Shown in pieces: positions 26,873 through 35,186 of a stretch of 63,549 bases of DNA. Below the pieces are notes generated by a model. It saw only the letters and a list, made by a program, of their open reading frames with translations, ran no database searches and had not been told where the DNA came from. Position 1 is the first letter of the stretch. Every line of letters begins with the position of its first letter. The DNA is from Bacteroidales bacterium (GTDB lineage: Bacteria; Bacteroidota; Bacteroidia; Bacteroidales; F082): the NCBI GenBank assembly GCA_023229135.1, contig JALNZT010000027.1, positions 1-63,549 on the forward strand. Direction: 5' to 3'. The translations under genes and the position numbers were made by a program.

Positions 26873-26880
26873 TATATTTG
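26873..26880 (+). promoter_or_regulatory. -7 box TATATTTG of the SulP gene
   Basis: It fits TAnnTTTG. A transcript from here starts near 26888, which makes the GTG at 26893 an unlikely start codon and favours the ATG at 26941. Confidence 0.55.
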
Positions 26881-26940
26881 TAAGCTAGGCCAGTGCCGAA
26901 ATATTACAAATGTATAAACTATAGGAGCTACTGTAATTGT

Positions 26941-28614
26941 ATGTTTTGGAAAAATCATATTCCAGCTTTAACATGGGGACGTGCCTATAGTTTAAGTTTT
27001 TTAGGCAGCGATGCACTTGCCGGACTAACGCTTGCTGCCTATGCTATTCCTGTTTCTTTAGCTTATGCATCGATGGCTGGTCTGCCCCCTCAATACGGCG
27101 TTTATGGTTATCTTTTGGGTGGAATTTTTTATGCCCTCATAGGAGGTAGCAGGCAACTTGCTGTAGGCCCAACTTCAGCGATATCTTTGCTTATTGGAGT
27201 AACGGTGGCGGGTTTGGCACAAGGAGACGCTCAACGTTGGGTTGATATTGCATCGCTAACAGCCTTAGTTTTTTCCGGGATGTGTATGCTAACCTATTTT
27301 TTGCGATTGAGTGGCGTAATCAATTTCATTAGCGATACGGTGATGACAGGTTTTAAGGCGGGTGCAGCACTGGCCATTGTTACAAGTCAGTTGCCCAAAC
27401 TATTTGGCGTATCAGGTGGCGGCAATAACTTTTTCCAGCGACTTATAAGCCTGTCGCAACAATGGCCACACTACAATTATTATGTGCTGGCTTTTGGACT
27501 GGCAGTGCTTTTGTTTTTGATTATTGGTGAGAGATTTTTACCCGGAAAACCTGTTGCAATCGTTGTGGTTGTGCTTTCTATTTTGATTATTTCTTTCACG
27601 CCCGTGGGCGGAATGGGCTTTAATACGGTGGGTTTAATCCCGGCAGGCTTGCCAAAATTTCGCTTACCAACGCTCTATGCAGGAGACTTAGATGATATTT
27701 TTACGCTGGCCTTCGCTTGTTTCTTATTGGCCTACATCGAAACTGTTTCGGCGGCTAAAGCTATGGCGCAAAAGCATGGATACAAAATCGATCCTCAACA
27801 GGAATTGTTGGCATTGGGTGCAGCAAACCTGGCCACAGCTTTCGGGCAAAGTTATCCGGTTAGTGGTGGCTTGTCGCAAACTGCTGTAAATGACAAGGCA
27901 GGAGCCAAAACGCCAATCTCACTCGTTTTTGCTTCAATTACAATCGCGCTGTGTTTGTTGCTGCTCACCGGTTTACTGAAAGACTTGCCCAATGTTGTGC
28001 TGGCGTGTATTGTTATTGTTGCGGTGAAAGGACTTATCGATATTAAAGGCTTTGCCCATCTTTGGAAAACCAATAAGACAGAGTTTTATATTGCATTAAC
28101 GGCTGTGGTTGGCGTATTGATCTTTGGTATTCTTGAAGGTGTTCTGATTGCCGCTATTGTTACTTTAGCATTAGTAATAAAATCAGTATCAACACCTTAT
28201 GTAGCTATTTTAGGTCGAATACCGGGAACAAGACGCTATTCGGATGTGGTACGAAATCCCGACAACGAATTATTTCAGGAGATATTCCTTTTCAGAGTCG
28301 AATCTTCTATTTATTATTTTAACACCGATTTTATCGAAAGTCATATTCAATCCCATATTAGTAAGATTAGTCCGACTCCAAAAACGGTTATTTGGGATCT
28401 AAGTACTTCACCTCAAGTAGATCGTGCCGGTGCTAAAATGATCGGTGATTTATTTCAAGATTTAAAAACGAAAGGCATAAAACTCCAGATTGCAGAGGCC
28501 AGAGCTAGCGTGCGGGATATCTTACGCCATGAAAAAATTGATCTGTTGACAGGAAAAATTAGCCGCCAGGTTTCGCTTAATGATATGGTAGAAGAGGAGT
28601 TGAAGCTTTTATAG
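26941..28614 (+). CDS. SulP-family anion permease with STAS domain
   Basis: 557 residues from the ATG at 26941. There are 10-14 membrane helices with family signatures: AGLTLAAYAIPVSLAYASMAGLPPQYGVY and GGSRQLAVGPTSAISLLIG. A cytoplasmic STAS domain (about the last 110 residues; VIWDLSTSPQVDRAG) follows. SulP proteins carry sulfate, bicarbonate or other anions, often with sodium or protons. Nothing nearby (no cys genes, no carbonic anhydrase) fixes the substrate. The frame is open upstream to a GTG, but the first 16 residues there do not look like the family. Confidence 0.92.
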   Translation: MFWKNHIPALTWGRAYSLSFLGSDALAGLTLAAYAIPVSLAYASMAGLPPQYGVYGYLLGGIFYALIGGSRQLAVGPTSAISLLIGVTVAGLAQGDAQRWVDIASLTALVFSGMCMLTYFLRLSGVINFISDTVMTGFKAGAALAIVTSQLPKLFGVSGGGNNFFQRLISLSQQWPHYNYYVLAFGLAVLLFLIIGERFLPGKPVAIVVVVLSILIISFTPVGGMGFNTVGLIPAGLPKFRLPTLYAGDLDDIFTLAFACFLLAYIETVSAAKAMAQKHGYKIDPQQELLALGAANLATAFGQSYPVSGGLSQTAVNDKAGAKTPISLVFASITIALCLLLLTGLLKDLPNVVLACIVIVAVKGLIDIKGFAHLWKTNKTEFYIALTAVVGVLIFGILEGVLIAAIVTLALVIKSVSTPYVAILGRIPGTRRYSDVVRNPDNELFQEIFLFRVESSIYYFNTDFIESHIQSHISKISPTPKTVIWDLSTSPQVDRAGAKMIGDLFQDLKTKGIKLQIAEARASVRDILRHEKIDLLTGKISRQVSLNDMVEEELKLL

Positions 28615-28701
28615 AAATAATTTTTTTTGTCATAGTTAAACAAATCAATGTAATGTGTTGAACTTGAGTAATATACTCAATGCTGGATAACGGTCACCAA
28701 T

Positions 28702-28737
28702 AAAAAAAAGCCGCGAGTTTTTTATAACTCGCAGCCG
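28702..28737 (-). terminator. Rho-independent terminator of the coiled-coil lipoprotein gene
   Basis: On the minus strand a GC-rich stem (GCTGCGAGTT pairing with AACTCGCGGC) is followed by eight T residues. It lies just after the stop at 28755. Confidence 0.85.
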
Positions 28738-28754
28738 GTAAAATACTTGGTTTA

Positions 28755-29189
28755 CTATTTGTTTTTTAGCTTACGCTTAAAATCTTTGAAGTCAGCTTTG
28801 AGCTCTTCACCTTTTTCTTCCATATTTTCGACAGTTTCGTTTGTCCAAGAAGAAATCTTGTCTGATAATTTATTTATGTCACGCCGAATATCGTCCATCT
28901 TATCATTGAACTTTTTTGACGCTTCGTCACTTTTATCATCCATGTCTTCTTGCATGTTTTCCATCTTTTCTTCGAACTCAATCAGCCGCTTTTCCAGTTT
29001 GTCAACAAACTCAGGATCATCTTCCGACAAGTCTTCAATATCTTCTTTGAATTTTTCAAATTCAAGCTCTGCTTTTTCTAAACGATCATCTGTTTTGTCC
29101 TTTGTGTTTGGCTGGCAAGAGACTAAAAATGCACCTATTAATGCTAAAATGGTTATTGCAAATGTGAATTTTGTTTTCATTATTTTCAT
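28755..29189 (-). CDS. coiled-coil lipoprotein, unknown function
   Basis: 144 residues (141 if the second ATG at 29180 is used). It has a lipoprotein signal peptide with lipobox LVSC, then an almost wholly charged region rich in Glu, Lys and Asp with heptad-like spacing, predicted to be one long coiled coil (about 35-140). No known enzymatic motif. The composition resembles periplasmic chaperone-like or stress lipoproteins. It has its own promoter region and terminator, so it is transcribed alone. A TTGGCA element is 40 bases upstream (29229-29234). Confidence 0.8.
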   Translation of the reverse strand: MKIMKTKFTFAITILALIGAFLVSCQPNTKDKTDDRLEKAELEFEKFKEDIEDLSEDDPEFVDKLEKRLIEFEEKMENMQEDMDDKSDEASKKFNDKMDDIRRDINKLSDKISSWTNETVENMEEKGEELKADFKDFKRKLKNK

Positions 29190-29513
29190 TATTTTAGAAT
29201 TATTTTCCTTTTACTGCCTAAAAGATAGTGCCAATTCCTAAAGATAAACCTTTTTTCTGTTCTATTTATTTGTTGTACAAGTATTTGACTTCTGAATAAA
29301 TTTTTTAAATTAGTTTTTCAAAGGCGATTAATCTTTATAACGCTGTGGAGTTACTTACTCAATATGTAGAAATTATACGCTTAACTTTGGGGAGCTAACT
29401 TAAGCATAATCCCGCTAATTTATAAAAACAGACTTCGGATTTAACTATCAGATTGTGTGCTGGTTGTATCTTATTTTGCTATAAAATAACCTTTTGAAAA
29501 GAAGGCTATTAGG
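29190..29513. other. intergenic region with lipoprotein promoter
   Basis: 324 bases, very AT-rich. On the minus strand near the lipoprotein start it holds TTGGCACTATCTTTTA (29219-29234), which reads either as a good -24 box with a poor -12 box or as an imperfect TAnnTTTG. No open frame or strong hairpin was seen in the rest. Confidence 0.5.
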
Positions 29514-29912
29514 TTATCCTTTTATAAGCAACTCAATAAAATCACTGGACAAAGGCTTTTCCAGATAGGCCTCAACGAATGGATATTTCATCGCTTTATA
29601 ACGGTCGTCTTTTTTGCGGGATGAGGTGCACACATAAACTTCAATGACCTCACTTAGTTTTTTCAACCTCTTTTCAAAATATTCAAGAAACTTAAACCCA
29701 TTCATTTCAGGCATATACAGATCGAGCAATATATAATCTGGTAATTCCTCTTCTTTTAAATTCTTCAGGTATTTAATACTGTCTTTTGCGTTGTTAAAAT
29801 GGACAAGGTATTTCGATAATTTTTTTCTTTCCAAGATGGTGCTGTAAACATTTACCAACTCCTCGTCATCATCTATAAACACCACTTTTTTATAATCGTA
29901 AATTTCCTCCAC
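29514..29912 (-). CDS. single-domain (CheY-like) response regulator
   Basis: 132 residues, receiver domain only. The acidic pocket is FIDDDEE, the phospho-acceptor is the Asp in LLDLYMPEMNG, followed by CTSS (Thr/Ser switch) and LEKP (Lys). The start is a GTG at 29910-29912; there is no ATG in a suitable place. With no output domain it probably relays phosphate, for instance to the Hpt domain of the hybrid kinase two genes upstream, or acts by protein contact. It lies 71 bases after the NtrC-type gene. A sigma-54-like element lies in that gap. Confidence 0.9.
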   Translation of the reverse strand: MEEIYDYKKVVFIDDDEELVNVYSTILERKKLSKYLVHFNNAKDSIKYLKNLKEEELPDYILLDLYMPEMNGFKFLEYFEKRLKKLSEVIEVYVCTSSRKKDDRYKAMKYPFVEAYLEKPLSSDFIELLIKG

Positions 29913-29935
29913 TATACTGTTTTTTCCTATTTATA

Positions 29936-29953
29936 TTCAACATCTGTTCCAAA
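29936..29953 (-). promoter_or_regulatory. possible sigma-54 promoter before the CheY-like gene
   Basis: On the minus strand it reads TTGGAACAGATGTTGAA. The GG and the G of the -12 TTG are 10 bases apart, as sigma-54 requires. It differs from TGGCACG-N4-TTGC at three positions. The adjacent sigma-54 activator gene makes it plausible. It is unproven. Confidence 0.35.
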
Positions 29954-29983
29954 CTTCGACAAGCTCATCCTGATGCTTACTGA

Positions 29984-31351
29984 TTAAAGTTTGATGTCGT
30001 ACAATTTAATTTTATTATACAAAGTTTTCCTGTCAATGTTCAAAAGCCTGGCAGCCTGAGATTTATTATAACCGGCCTTATGAATAGTTTCTATAATAAG
30101 TTGTTTTTCTATTTCAGAAGAAGCATTTTTAAGTTTTGAATTTGAGTTTGATGCTGTGTCTGAATTGGTATCCTCCCGGCCAATTTCTTGAGAAAATATA
30201 ATTTCAGCTGGAAAGCATTTACTGTCTATCTCATCACCTTCAGCCAATAAAACAGCTCTTTTTATTACATTTTTTAATTCACGCAGATTTCCGTACCAAG
30301 GATAATTAATTACAATAGAATGGGCTTCTGGGGTCAGCCCGATAATATTTCTGTTGAGTTGTTGGTTGGCCATTTTAATAAAATGTTTTACAAAAACCTG
30401 CAGATCCTCAACACGTTCCCGAATTGGCGGCAGGTCAATTTTGAATTCATTGAGCCGGTGATAGAGATCTTCTCTAAACTTGTTCTCATTTACTTGGCCC
30501 ATCAAATCTTCATTCGAGGCCGCAATAATTCTTATGTCAACGGGTTTGGCTTTGTCGTCGCCAAGGCGTGCTACCATCCTTTCCTGTATAGCACGCAGCA
30601 GCTTCTGTTGAACATCATGGCTAAGATTGGCCACTTCATCCAAAAAAAGTGTTCCTCCATCAGCCTTTTGAAATATGCCGCTTTTATCAATGATGGCGCC
30701 TGTAAATGAGCCTTTTACATGTCCAAATAGTTCACTATTGGCCAAGTCCTTAGGTATGGCACCGCAGTCGATAGCCATAAAGGGTTTGTCCCTACGGAAG
30801 CTGTTTTCGTGAATAAAGCGTGCAATATATTCTTTTCCGGTGCCTGTTTCGCCGCTAATAATCACCGACATATCTGTAGGAGCTACTTTTTTGGCAAAGT
30901 TTAAAATCTGTTTAATTTTTTTGCTTTCTCCAACGATAAATTCACCATTTGTGTAAAAAGTCTTTTGATGAGACTTCTTGGTGCTCTGTTTCTTAGCTTG
31001 TAATAGACTGTCCATCAACAATAGAATTTCTTCATGCTGAATAGGCTTGGTAACATAGTCATCGGCACCCATTTTCATCAGTTTCACGGCCATTCTAACC
31101 TCAGCGTAGGCCGTCATAATAACCACTGGAAGATGCAGGTTTTCTGCTTTAATATGTTGAAGTAATTCAAGGCCGGTGATGTCTGGCAGGCTATAATCGC
31201 ACAACACCAGATCACAACTGTTGTTTTTTAGCCAATTAATCGCGTCTTTACCTCTGAACACTGCTTCTGCTATATAATTATTGTTTTCAAGGTGTTTTTT
31301 TAAAATGTCGCAAAAGAAGGTGTCATCATCAATAATAAATATCTTCTTCAT
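29984..31351 (-). CDS. NtrC-family sigma-54-dependent response regulator
   Basis: 455 residues. Receiver domain (1-118, phospho-Asp D52 in LCDYSLPD), AAA+ domain with Walker A GETGTGKE (167-174), the sigma-54 contact loop GSFTGA (214-219, a common variant of GAFTGA), Walker B GTLFLDE and the R-finger region. A C-terminal Fis-type helix-turn-helix (AGYNKSQAARLLNIDRKTLYNKI) completes it. It activates RpoN promoters when phosphorylated. It lies 41 bases after the hybrid kinase, its likely partner. Targets are unknown, but it sits at the head of a run of small stress-type genes. Confidence 0.94.
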   Translation of the reverse strand: MKKIFIIDDDTFFCDILKKHLENNNYIAEAVFRGKDAINWLKNNSCDLVLCDYSLPDITGLELLQHIKAENLHLPVVIMTAYAEVRMAVKLMKMGADDYVTKPIQHEEILLLMDSLLQAKKQSTKKSHQKTFYTNGEFIVGESKKIKQILNFAKKVAPTDMSVIISGETGTGKEYIARFIHENSFRRDKPFMAIDCGAIPKDLANSELFGHVKGSFTGAIIDKSGIFQKADGGTLFLDEVANLSHDVQQKLLRAIQERMVARLGDDKAKPVDIRIIAASNEDLMGQVNENKFREDLYHRLNEFKIDLPPIRERVEDLQVFVKHFIKMANQQLNRNIIGLTPEAHSIVINYPWYGNLRELKNVIKRAVLLAEGDEIDSKCFPAEIIFSQEIGREDTNSDTASNSNSKLKNASSEIEKQLIIETIHKAGYNKSQAARLLNIDRKTLYNKIKLYDIKL

Positions 31352-31392
31352 CTTATTTTGTTTTGGTTTTTTTATGTTTTTATAAAAGTATT

Positions 31393-33834
31393 TTAATCGT
31401 TTTTAATACTTCGTTTTTTAGCTGATTTTGCTTTTTCAAGGGACTGTATGATTGCTGGTTCCAAGGATAAAAAAAGACTAGGAATAGGTTCGTAATTCTT
31501 GTCATGCAGCGCAAAGCCTTCCAGTTGCATCAACCCTTCGGCGATACTACTCAGCTTAAAAAATTTATAAGCAGTGATGGCTTTATGGGCTTTTTGGCCT
31601 ACTGCTTTCCAGTTATTTTGCTCAATCTCCATAGCGATGTCATCTAAAAATTGAATGCCATTTGATATAAAGTTATCTAACATTTTATTAAAAAAACCGC
31701 TATCTCCTTTAGCAGCGTTTTCAAGGGCAGTGGTATCAAATAAATCAATTTGTATAGCTTTATTTTCTATTGCTGATATTGTGTTATCCTCTTTAGCTTT
31801 CTGAGGATCAATTTTAAGGGTATTACAGAGTTTATTATACAGTTCCGTTTCACTTATAGGCTTGATAATATAGCTGTTGAAGCCAGCTTTAATATAACCG
31901 GCAGAATCTGATTTAAGAGCATTTGCAGTTAAGGCAATCATTGGTGTAGCATGGTTAATATTTTCCTGTTTCGCACGAATTTTTTTCACTACTTGTACGC
32001 CTGTTTTGTAGGGCATGTTAATATCAAGTAGGGCAAGGTCGAAATGCTGTTTTTCAAGTACTGTGAGTGCTTCTTTCCCATCTTTCACCAATAAAAAATC
32101 TGTTTTCCATTCTTTGAGCATCATCTCGACTAACATCAAATTGTGCTCATCATCATCTGCTATAAGAATTTTTTTGTCTGTCAGTAATTCATCAAAAAGG
32201 GCGTATTTACGTTGTTTCTCCTTGATTTTAAGGCTTGTGGCTTTACCAAATGGAAGTTGTACGGTAAAAGTGCTTCCTTTACGCAGTGTGCTTTCAACAG
32301 CGATGTCTCCATTTAGCAACTCAACCAGTCGTTTGCAAATTCCAAGACCAAGTCCGGCACCTCCTCTGATCAATTCAGTTCGCTGGTTGCCTTGCTCGAA
32401 CATGTCGAAAATAAATGGTAAATCTTTTTTGTTGATTCCGATACCGCTGTCAGAGACTTCAAAGCAAATCAGGCTTTCTTTCCTGTTTTCTGATACGAGC
32501 TTGCAGCTGAATTTGACATAACCTTTTTTTGTGTATTTTAGTGCGTTAACCAATAAATTCATCAAAATTTGACGCAGCCTGAAAGGATCACTTTTAACAA
32601 TGACAGGGATGTTATCCGCAATATCAAGTATAAAAACAAGATTTTTTTCCTGCGCTTGCTTGCGACAGACATTATTGATTTCGAAAAGTAAATCGTGCAG
32701 TGAGAAACTAACCTTTTCTATATAAACTTTGTCCATCCCGAGTTTAAAAAGAAACACGATTTCATTTACAAGATAAAGAAGATGATCGGAAGAACCTGAT
32801 ATCAGGCGAACTAGATCTGCCTGGGTTTTGGCTAGGTTTGTTTTTTCGAGTTGTTCGGTAAAACCAATAATTGAGTTGAGTGGGGTTCTGATTTCATGAC
32901 TCACATTGGCCAAGAAAATTGACTTGGCCTTATTGGCCTTTTGAGCTTGCTCCTTATTTTTGATGAGACTCTCTTCAAGAAGCTTGTCTTTAGTAACATT
33001 TTGTGAGATAATTATCCCTGCAACAGTTTTGTTTTCTTGATTTTTTATAGGAGCTGCAAAAAGATAATATATGTCGTTTTTGTAGCGTACTTCACCTTCG
33101 GTATATTCGCCGTTGAGCGCTTTGTTGTAGAAAGGAAAAAATTTACGTTGATTCTTTTTATCAACGATGTCAAACAGTTGTTTACCGATTAGCGCATTAT
33201 TTGAAGGCCTGTCTCTCTCTTTGCCTCCAACCAAAATGTACTTGTATTCATGATCGAACAAAAACAAGTCAATACCTGGTAGGTTATCAAAAATAAAAGA
33301 TTGAAAATCAAATGTTTGTAGGTTAAACTGGTCAGTAAAACTATAGTAAAGTATGATACGGTCATTTTCGATATTGCTTGAAAAAATATCAAATTGTATT
33401 AAACATTTGATGAGATTGACGAGGCTCATCTTTAGCAACACTTCTACCCGTGTATTTTTACGATCTGCAATGGCTTTGTTTAGTGCGTATTGGAAAGTAT
33501 CCTGATAAGATTTTTCAATAAAATCGATGAATCTGAGTTTTTGATTGCCGTTGAAGGAGTTTTGAAGATGGTTTTGAAATCCCGTGTTTTTAAGGATTTC
33601 CGAATTAGAATTTATAATAAGCATTCCATCTTGCCAGCTTGTAGATTTATCTTCATCCGTATTTATGGTTTCAAGTTTTTTGCGCCTCGCTATATGGATG
33701 CTGTAGCGCATTTCTTTGAGCCAGTCGTCAATAAGAATTAATTTGTCTTCCTCATCCTCTGCCTTTGCGATATAGCCTGTAACTTTCGTGGAGACTGCGG
33801 CTAGCTGAACTTTAAACTCTTCATTGATGGCCAT
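31393..33834 (-). CDS. cytoplasmic hybrid histidine kinase (PAS-HisKA-HATPase-REC-Hpt)
   Basis: 813 residues, no membrane helix or signal peptide, so it senses an internal cue. Two PAS-like regions (about 75-165 and 180-285), a coiled coil, HisKA with phospho-His H313 in NVSHEIRTPLNS, HATPase (N-box NLLVNALKYT; DSGIGI; GAGLGLGI), a receiver (about 565-680; LLDINMPYKTG) and a C-terminal Hpt domain with QKAHKAITAYKFF. This is a full internal phosphorelay. Order and spacing put it in one operon with the NtrC-type activator and the CheY-like protein. A TATATTTG box precedes it. Confidence 0.93.
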   Translation of the reverse strand: MAINEEFKVQLAAVSTKVTGYIAKAEDEEDKLILIDDWLKEMRYSIHIARRKKLETINTDEDKSTSWQDGMLIINSNSEILKNTGFQNHLQNSFNGNQKLRFIDFIEKSYQDTFQYALNKAIADRKNTRVEVLLKMSLVNLIKCLIQFDIFSSNIENDRIILYYSFTDQFNLQTFDFQSFIFDNLPGIDLFLFDHEYKYILVGGKERDRPSNNALIGKQLFDIVDKKNQRKFFPFYNKALNGEYTEGEVRYKNDIYYLFAAPIKNQENKTVAGIIISQNVTKDKLLEESLIKNKEQAQKANKAKSIFLANVSHEIRTPLNSIIGFTEQLEKTNLAKTQADLVRLISGSSDHLLYLVNEIVFLFKLGMDKVYIEKVSFSLHDLLFEINNVCRKQAQEKNLVFILDIADNIPVIVKSDPFRLRQILMNLLVNALKYTKKGYVKFSCKLVSENRKESLICFEVSDSGIGINKKDLPFIFDMFEQGNQRTELIRGGAGLGLGICKRLVELLNGDIAVESTLRKGSTFTVQLPFGKATSLKIKEKQRKYALFDELLTDKKILIADDDEHNLMLVEMMLKEWKTDFLLVKDGKEALTVLEKQHFDLALLDINMPYKTGVQVVKKIRAKQENINHATPMIALTANALKSDSAGYIKAGFNSYIIKPISETELYNKLCNTLKIDPQKAKEDNTISAIENKAIQIDLFDTTALENAAKGDSGFFNKMLDNFISNGIQFLDDIAMEIEQNNWKAVGQKAHKAITAYKFFKLSSIAEGLMQLEGFALHDKNYEPIPSLFLSLEPAIIQSLEKAKSAKKRSIKND

Positions 33835-33877
33835 TGAATGCTAAAATATGTGTTAATACATACTCCCAATTACTGTA

Positions 33878-33885
33878 CAAATATA
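33878..33885 (-). promoter_or_regulatory. -7 box TATATTTG of the hybrid kinase operon
   Basis: It fits TAnnTTTG on the minus strand, 44 bases before the kinase ATG. Confidence 0.55.
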
Positions 33886-34086
33886 TTCCTTTTGTAAAAT
33901 TGCAGGCTAAAATAAGCATATTTTCAAAAAAAGATGTAGGTATTGCCAAACGAATAATTAGAACAATCAGAAATGGAGTGAAGGAGTCAGCATGAAAGTT
34001 CTAGTTAATTTACCTGATGCCATCGTTGTTCATTCTTTTAAAATGGACTAAAAACTTGCTTTTAGTGCCGACCGAAAATGATAAAA

Positions 34087-34134
34087 CCCGCACAAAACTG
34101 TTCAGGAATCTTATTTTACAGTTTTGTTCGGGCT
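34087..34134 (-). terminator. terminator hairpin after the YtxH gene
   Basis: ACAAAACTGT and ACAGTTTTGT pair around a 16-base loop, extended by CCCG/CGGG. On the minus strand it is followed by TTTTATCATTTT. The stem is good and the T-tract is moderate. Confidence 0.6.
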
Positions 34135-34192
34135 GTGAAAGTAAATGGCAATGTTTACGCTAACGAAAATAATTTCAGTGACTTATGTCTAT

Positions 34193-34480
34193 TTAAGCAC
34201 CTGTTTTTTTTAGCATGTCAGTGGTCATATGCTTTACTTTTTTAGCAGTTTTATCTGATTTTTTTTTCAACTGACCGGTAACCAAATTAATTTTTTCAGA
34301 AAGTCTGTCAATTTGATCGTTTATTGAACCGGTAACTTCTTTTGACGTTTTTTTTACCGTTTTTGATATTTTTTTTCTCGTTTTTGTTCCCTTATCAGGA
34401 GCCATTAAAATTCCGATTGCTGCTCCGGTAGCTGCTCCGGCAGCAAATCCTAAAAATGTGTTTATGATTCTTTTATTCAT
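34193..34480 (-). CDS. YtxH-domain stress protein
   Basis: 95 residues. It begins with a glycine/alanine-rich membrane helix (GFAAGAATGAAIGILMAPDKG), the YtxH/GvpP signature including LMAPDKG, followed by a basic, Ser/Thr/Lys-rich amphipathic helix. Bacillus YtxH is a SigB-dependent general stress protein whose molecular role is unknown. Here it sits among several other small stress-type genes. It is transcribed alone, with its own terminator. Confidence 0.88.
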   Translation of the reverse strand: MNKRIINTFLGFAAGAATGAAIGILMAPDKGTKTRKKISKTVKKTSKEVTGSINDQIDRLSEKINLVTGQLKKKSDKTAKKVKHMTTDMLKKTGA

Positions 34481-34922
34481 TGTTATACTATGTTATACTA
34501 GGTTTAGATAAATGAGCTTTGTTTTCTCATTTTGTTTATTCCATCAACTGAAAAAAGTATTCCATTCATAGATTTTTAGAGATAAAATTTCCCAAAACAT
34601 TGTTTAACTGATAGATACGTTATTATGACCCAATTTATTGCAATCAATCTTTGCTGAAATTCCTCTACATTTTGTAGAATCCAAGTGTGTAATATCGTAA
34701 AACATGTGAAAATAATATTTTCAAACAAGACACTTCTTTCCAGCTGTTCCAGAAATAGATGTATATAAATTTCTTCATTGTGTGGAATAAGGCATCCACA
34801 TTGAACATGAAATAAATTTGAGTAATTCATGTATGTACTTCTTGTTAAATGCTTTATACTAAATTATATAGCTGGCATGATTTTACTATCCTATAGTGTT
34901 TTTAATTTTAAAACTTAATAGT
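34481..34922. other. divergent intergenic region between YtxH and DUF3185 genes
   Basis: 442 bases, AT-rich. A TGGAATACTTTTTTCA element (34549-34564, minus strand) precedes YtxH. A TGGCATGATTTTACT element (34873-34887, plus strand) precedes the DUF3185 gene. An 84-codon minus-strand frame (34576-34830) resembles nothing known to me. No terminator was seen. Confidence 0.5.
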
Positions 34923-35126
34923 ATGAAAATTTTAGGAGTTATTTTATTGGTTTTAGGGCTTATCGGAGGAATTGTTTTTGGGATTCAAGCCGCTGGCAAC
35001 TCGGAGACATTTAACTTTTTAGGTTTGGAGATTGCAGTGAGCAGTGCCAACTGGACGCCTGTTATAGTTAGTAGCTTAGTTGCGTTAATTGGAGCAATTA
35101 TTTTGATGGTAAAGCCGAAAAACTAA
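34923..35126 (+). CDS. small membrane protein, DUF3185-like
   Basis: 67 residues from the ATG at 34923 (an ATG 27 bases upstream is in frame but precedes the conserved MKILGVILLVLG start). There are two membrane helices (about 2-21 and 43-62) joined by a short loop. It resembles the DUF3185 group of tiny membrane proteins often found with CsbD, YtxH and DUF1328 genes in stress clusters. Its role is unknown. It is followed 60 bases later by the AsmA-like gene. Confidence 0.8.
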   Translation: MKILGVILLVLGLIGGIVFGIQAAGNSETFNFLGLEIAVSSANWTPVIVSSLVALIGAIILMVKPKN

Positions 35127-35186
35127 TGACGAGGTTTCACTATGAAATTCTGTATACGTCTAAACCGCTAATTTGCCACACATAGT

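Larger units (their letters stand above)
33835..34192. other. intergenic region: kinase promoter and YtxH terminator
   Basis: 358 bases. It holds the kinase promoter at the left and the YtxH terminator hairpin at 34087-34134. A 19-codon ATG frame at 33992-34051 (MKVLVNLPD) is too short to call. Nothing else was seen. Confidence 0.6.

Noticed and set aside
26893..26940. GTG start for the SulP gene
   Set aside because: It lies about 5 bases after the predicted transcript start, and its 16 residues do not fit the family.
33992..34051. 19-codon ATG frame (MKVLVNLPD)
   Set aside because: Too short and without context; it may be a chance start or a relic.
34576..34830. 84-codon minus-strand frame between YtxH and DUF3185 genes
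   Set aside because: No family resemblance, odd composition with several Cys and Trp, no promoter or neighbour logic. It could still be real, but I cannot support it.
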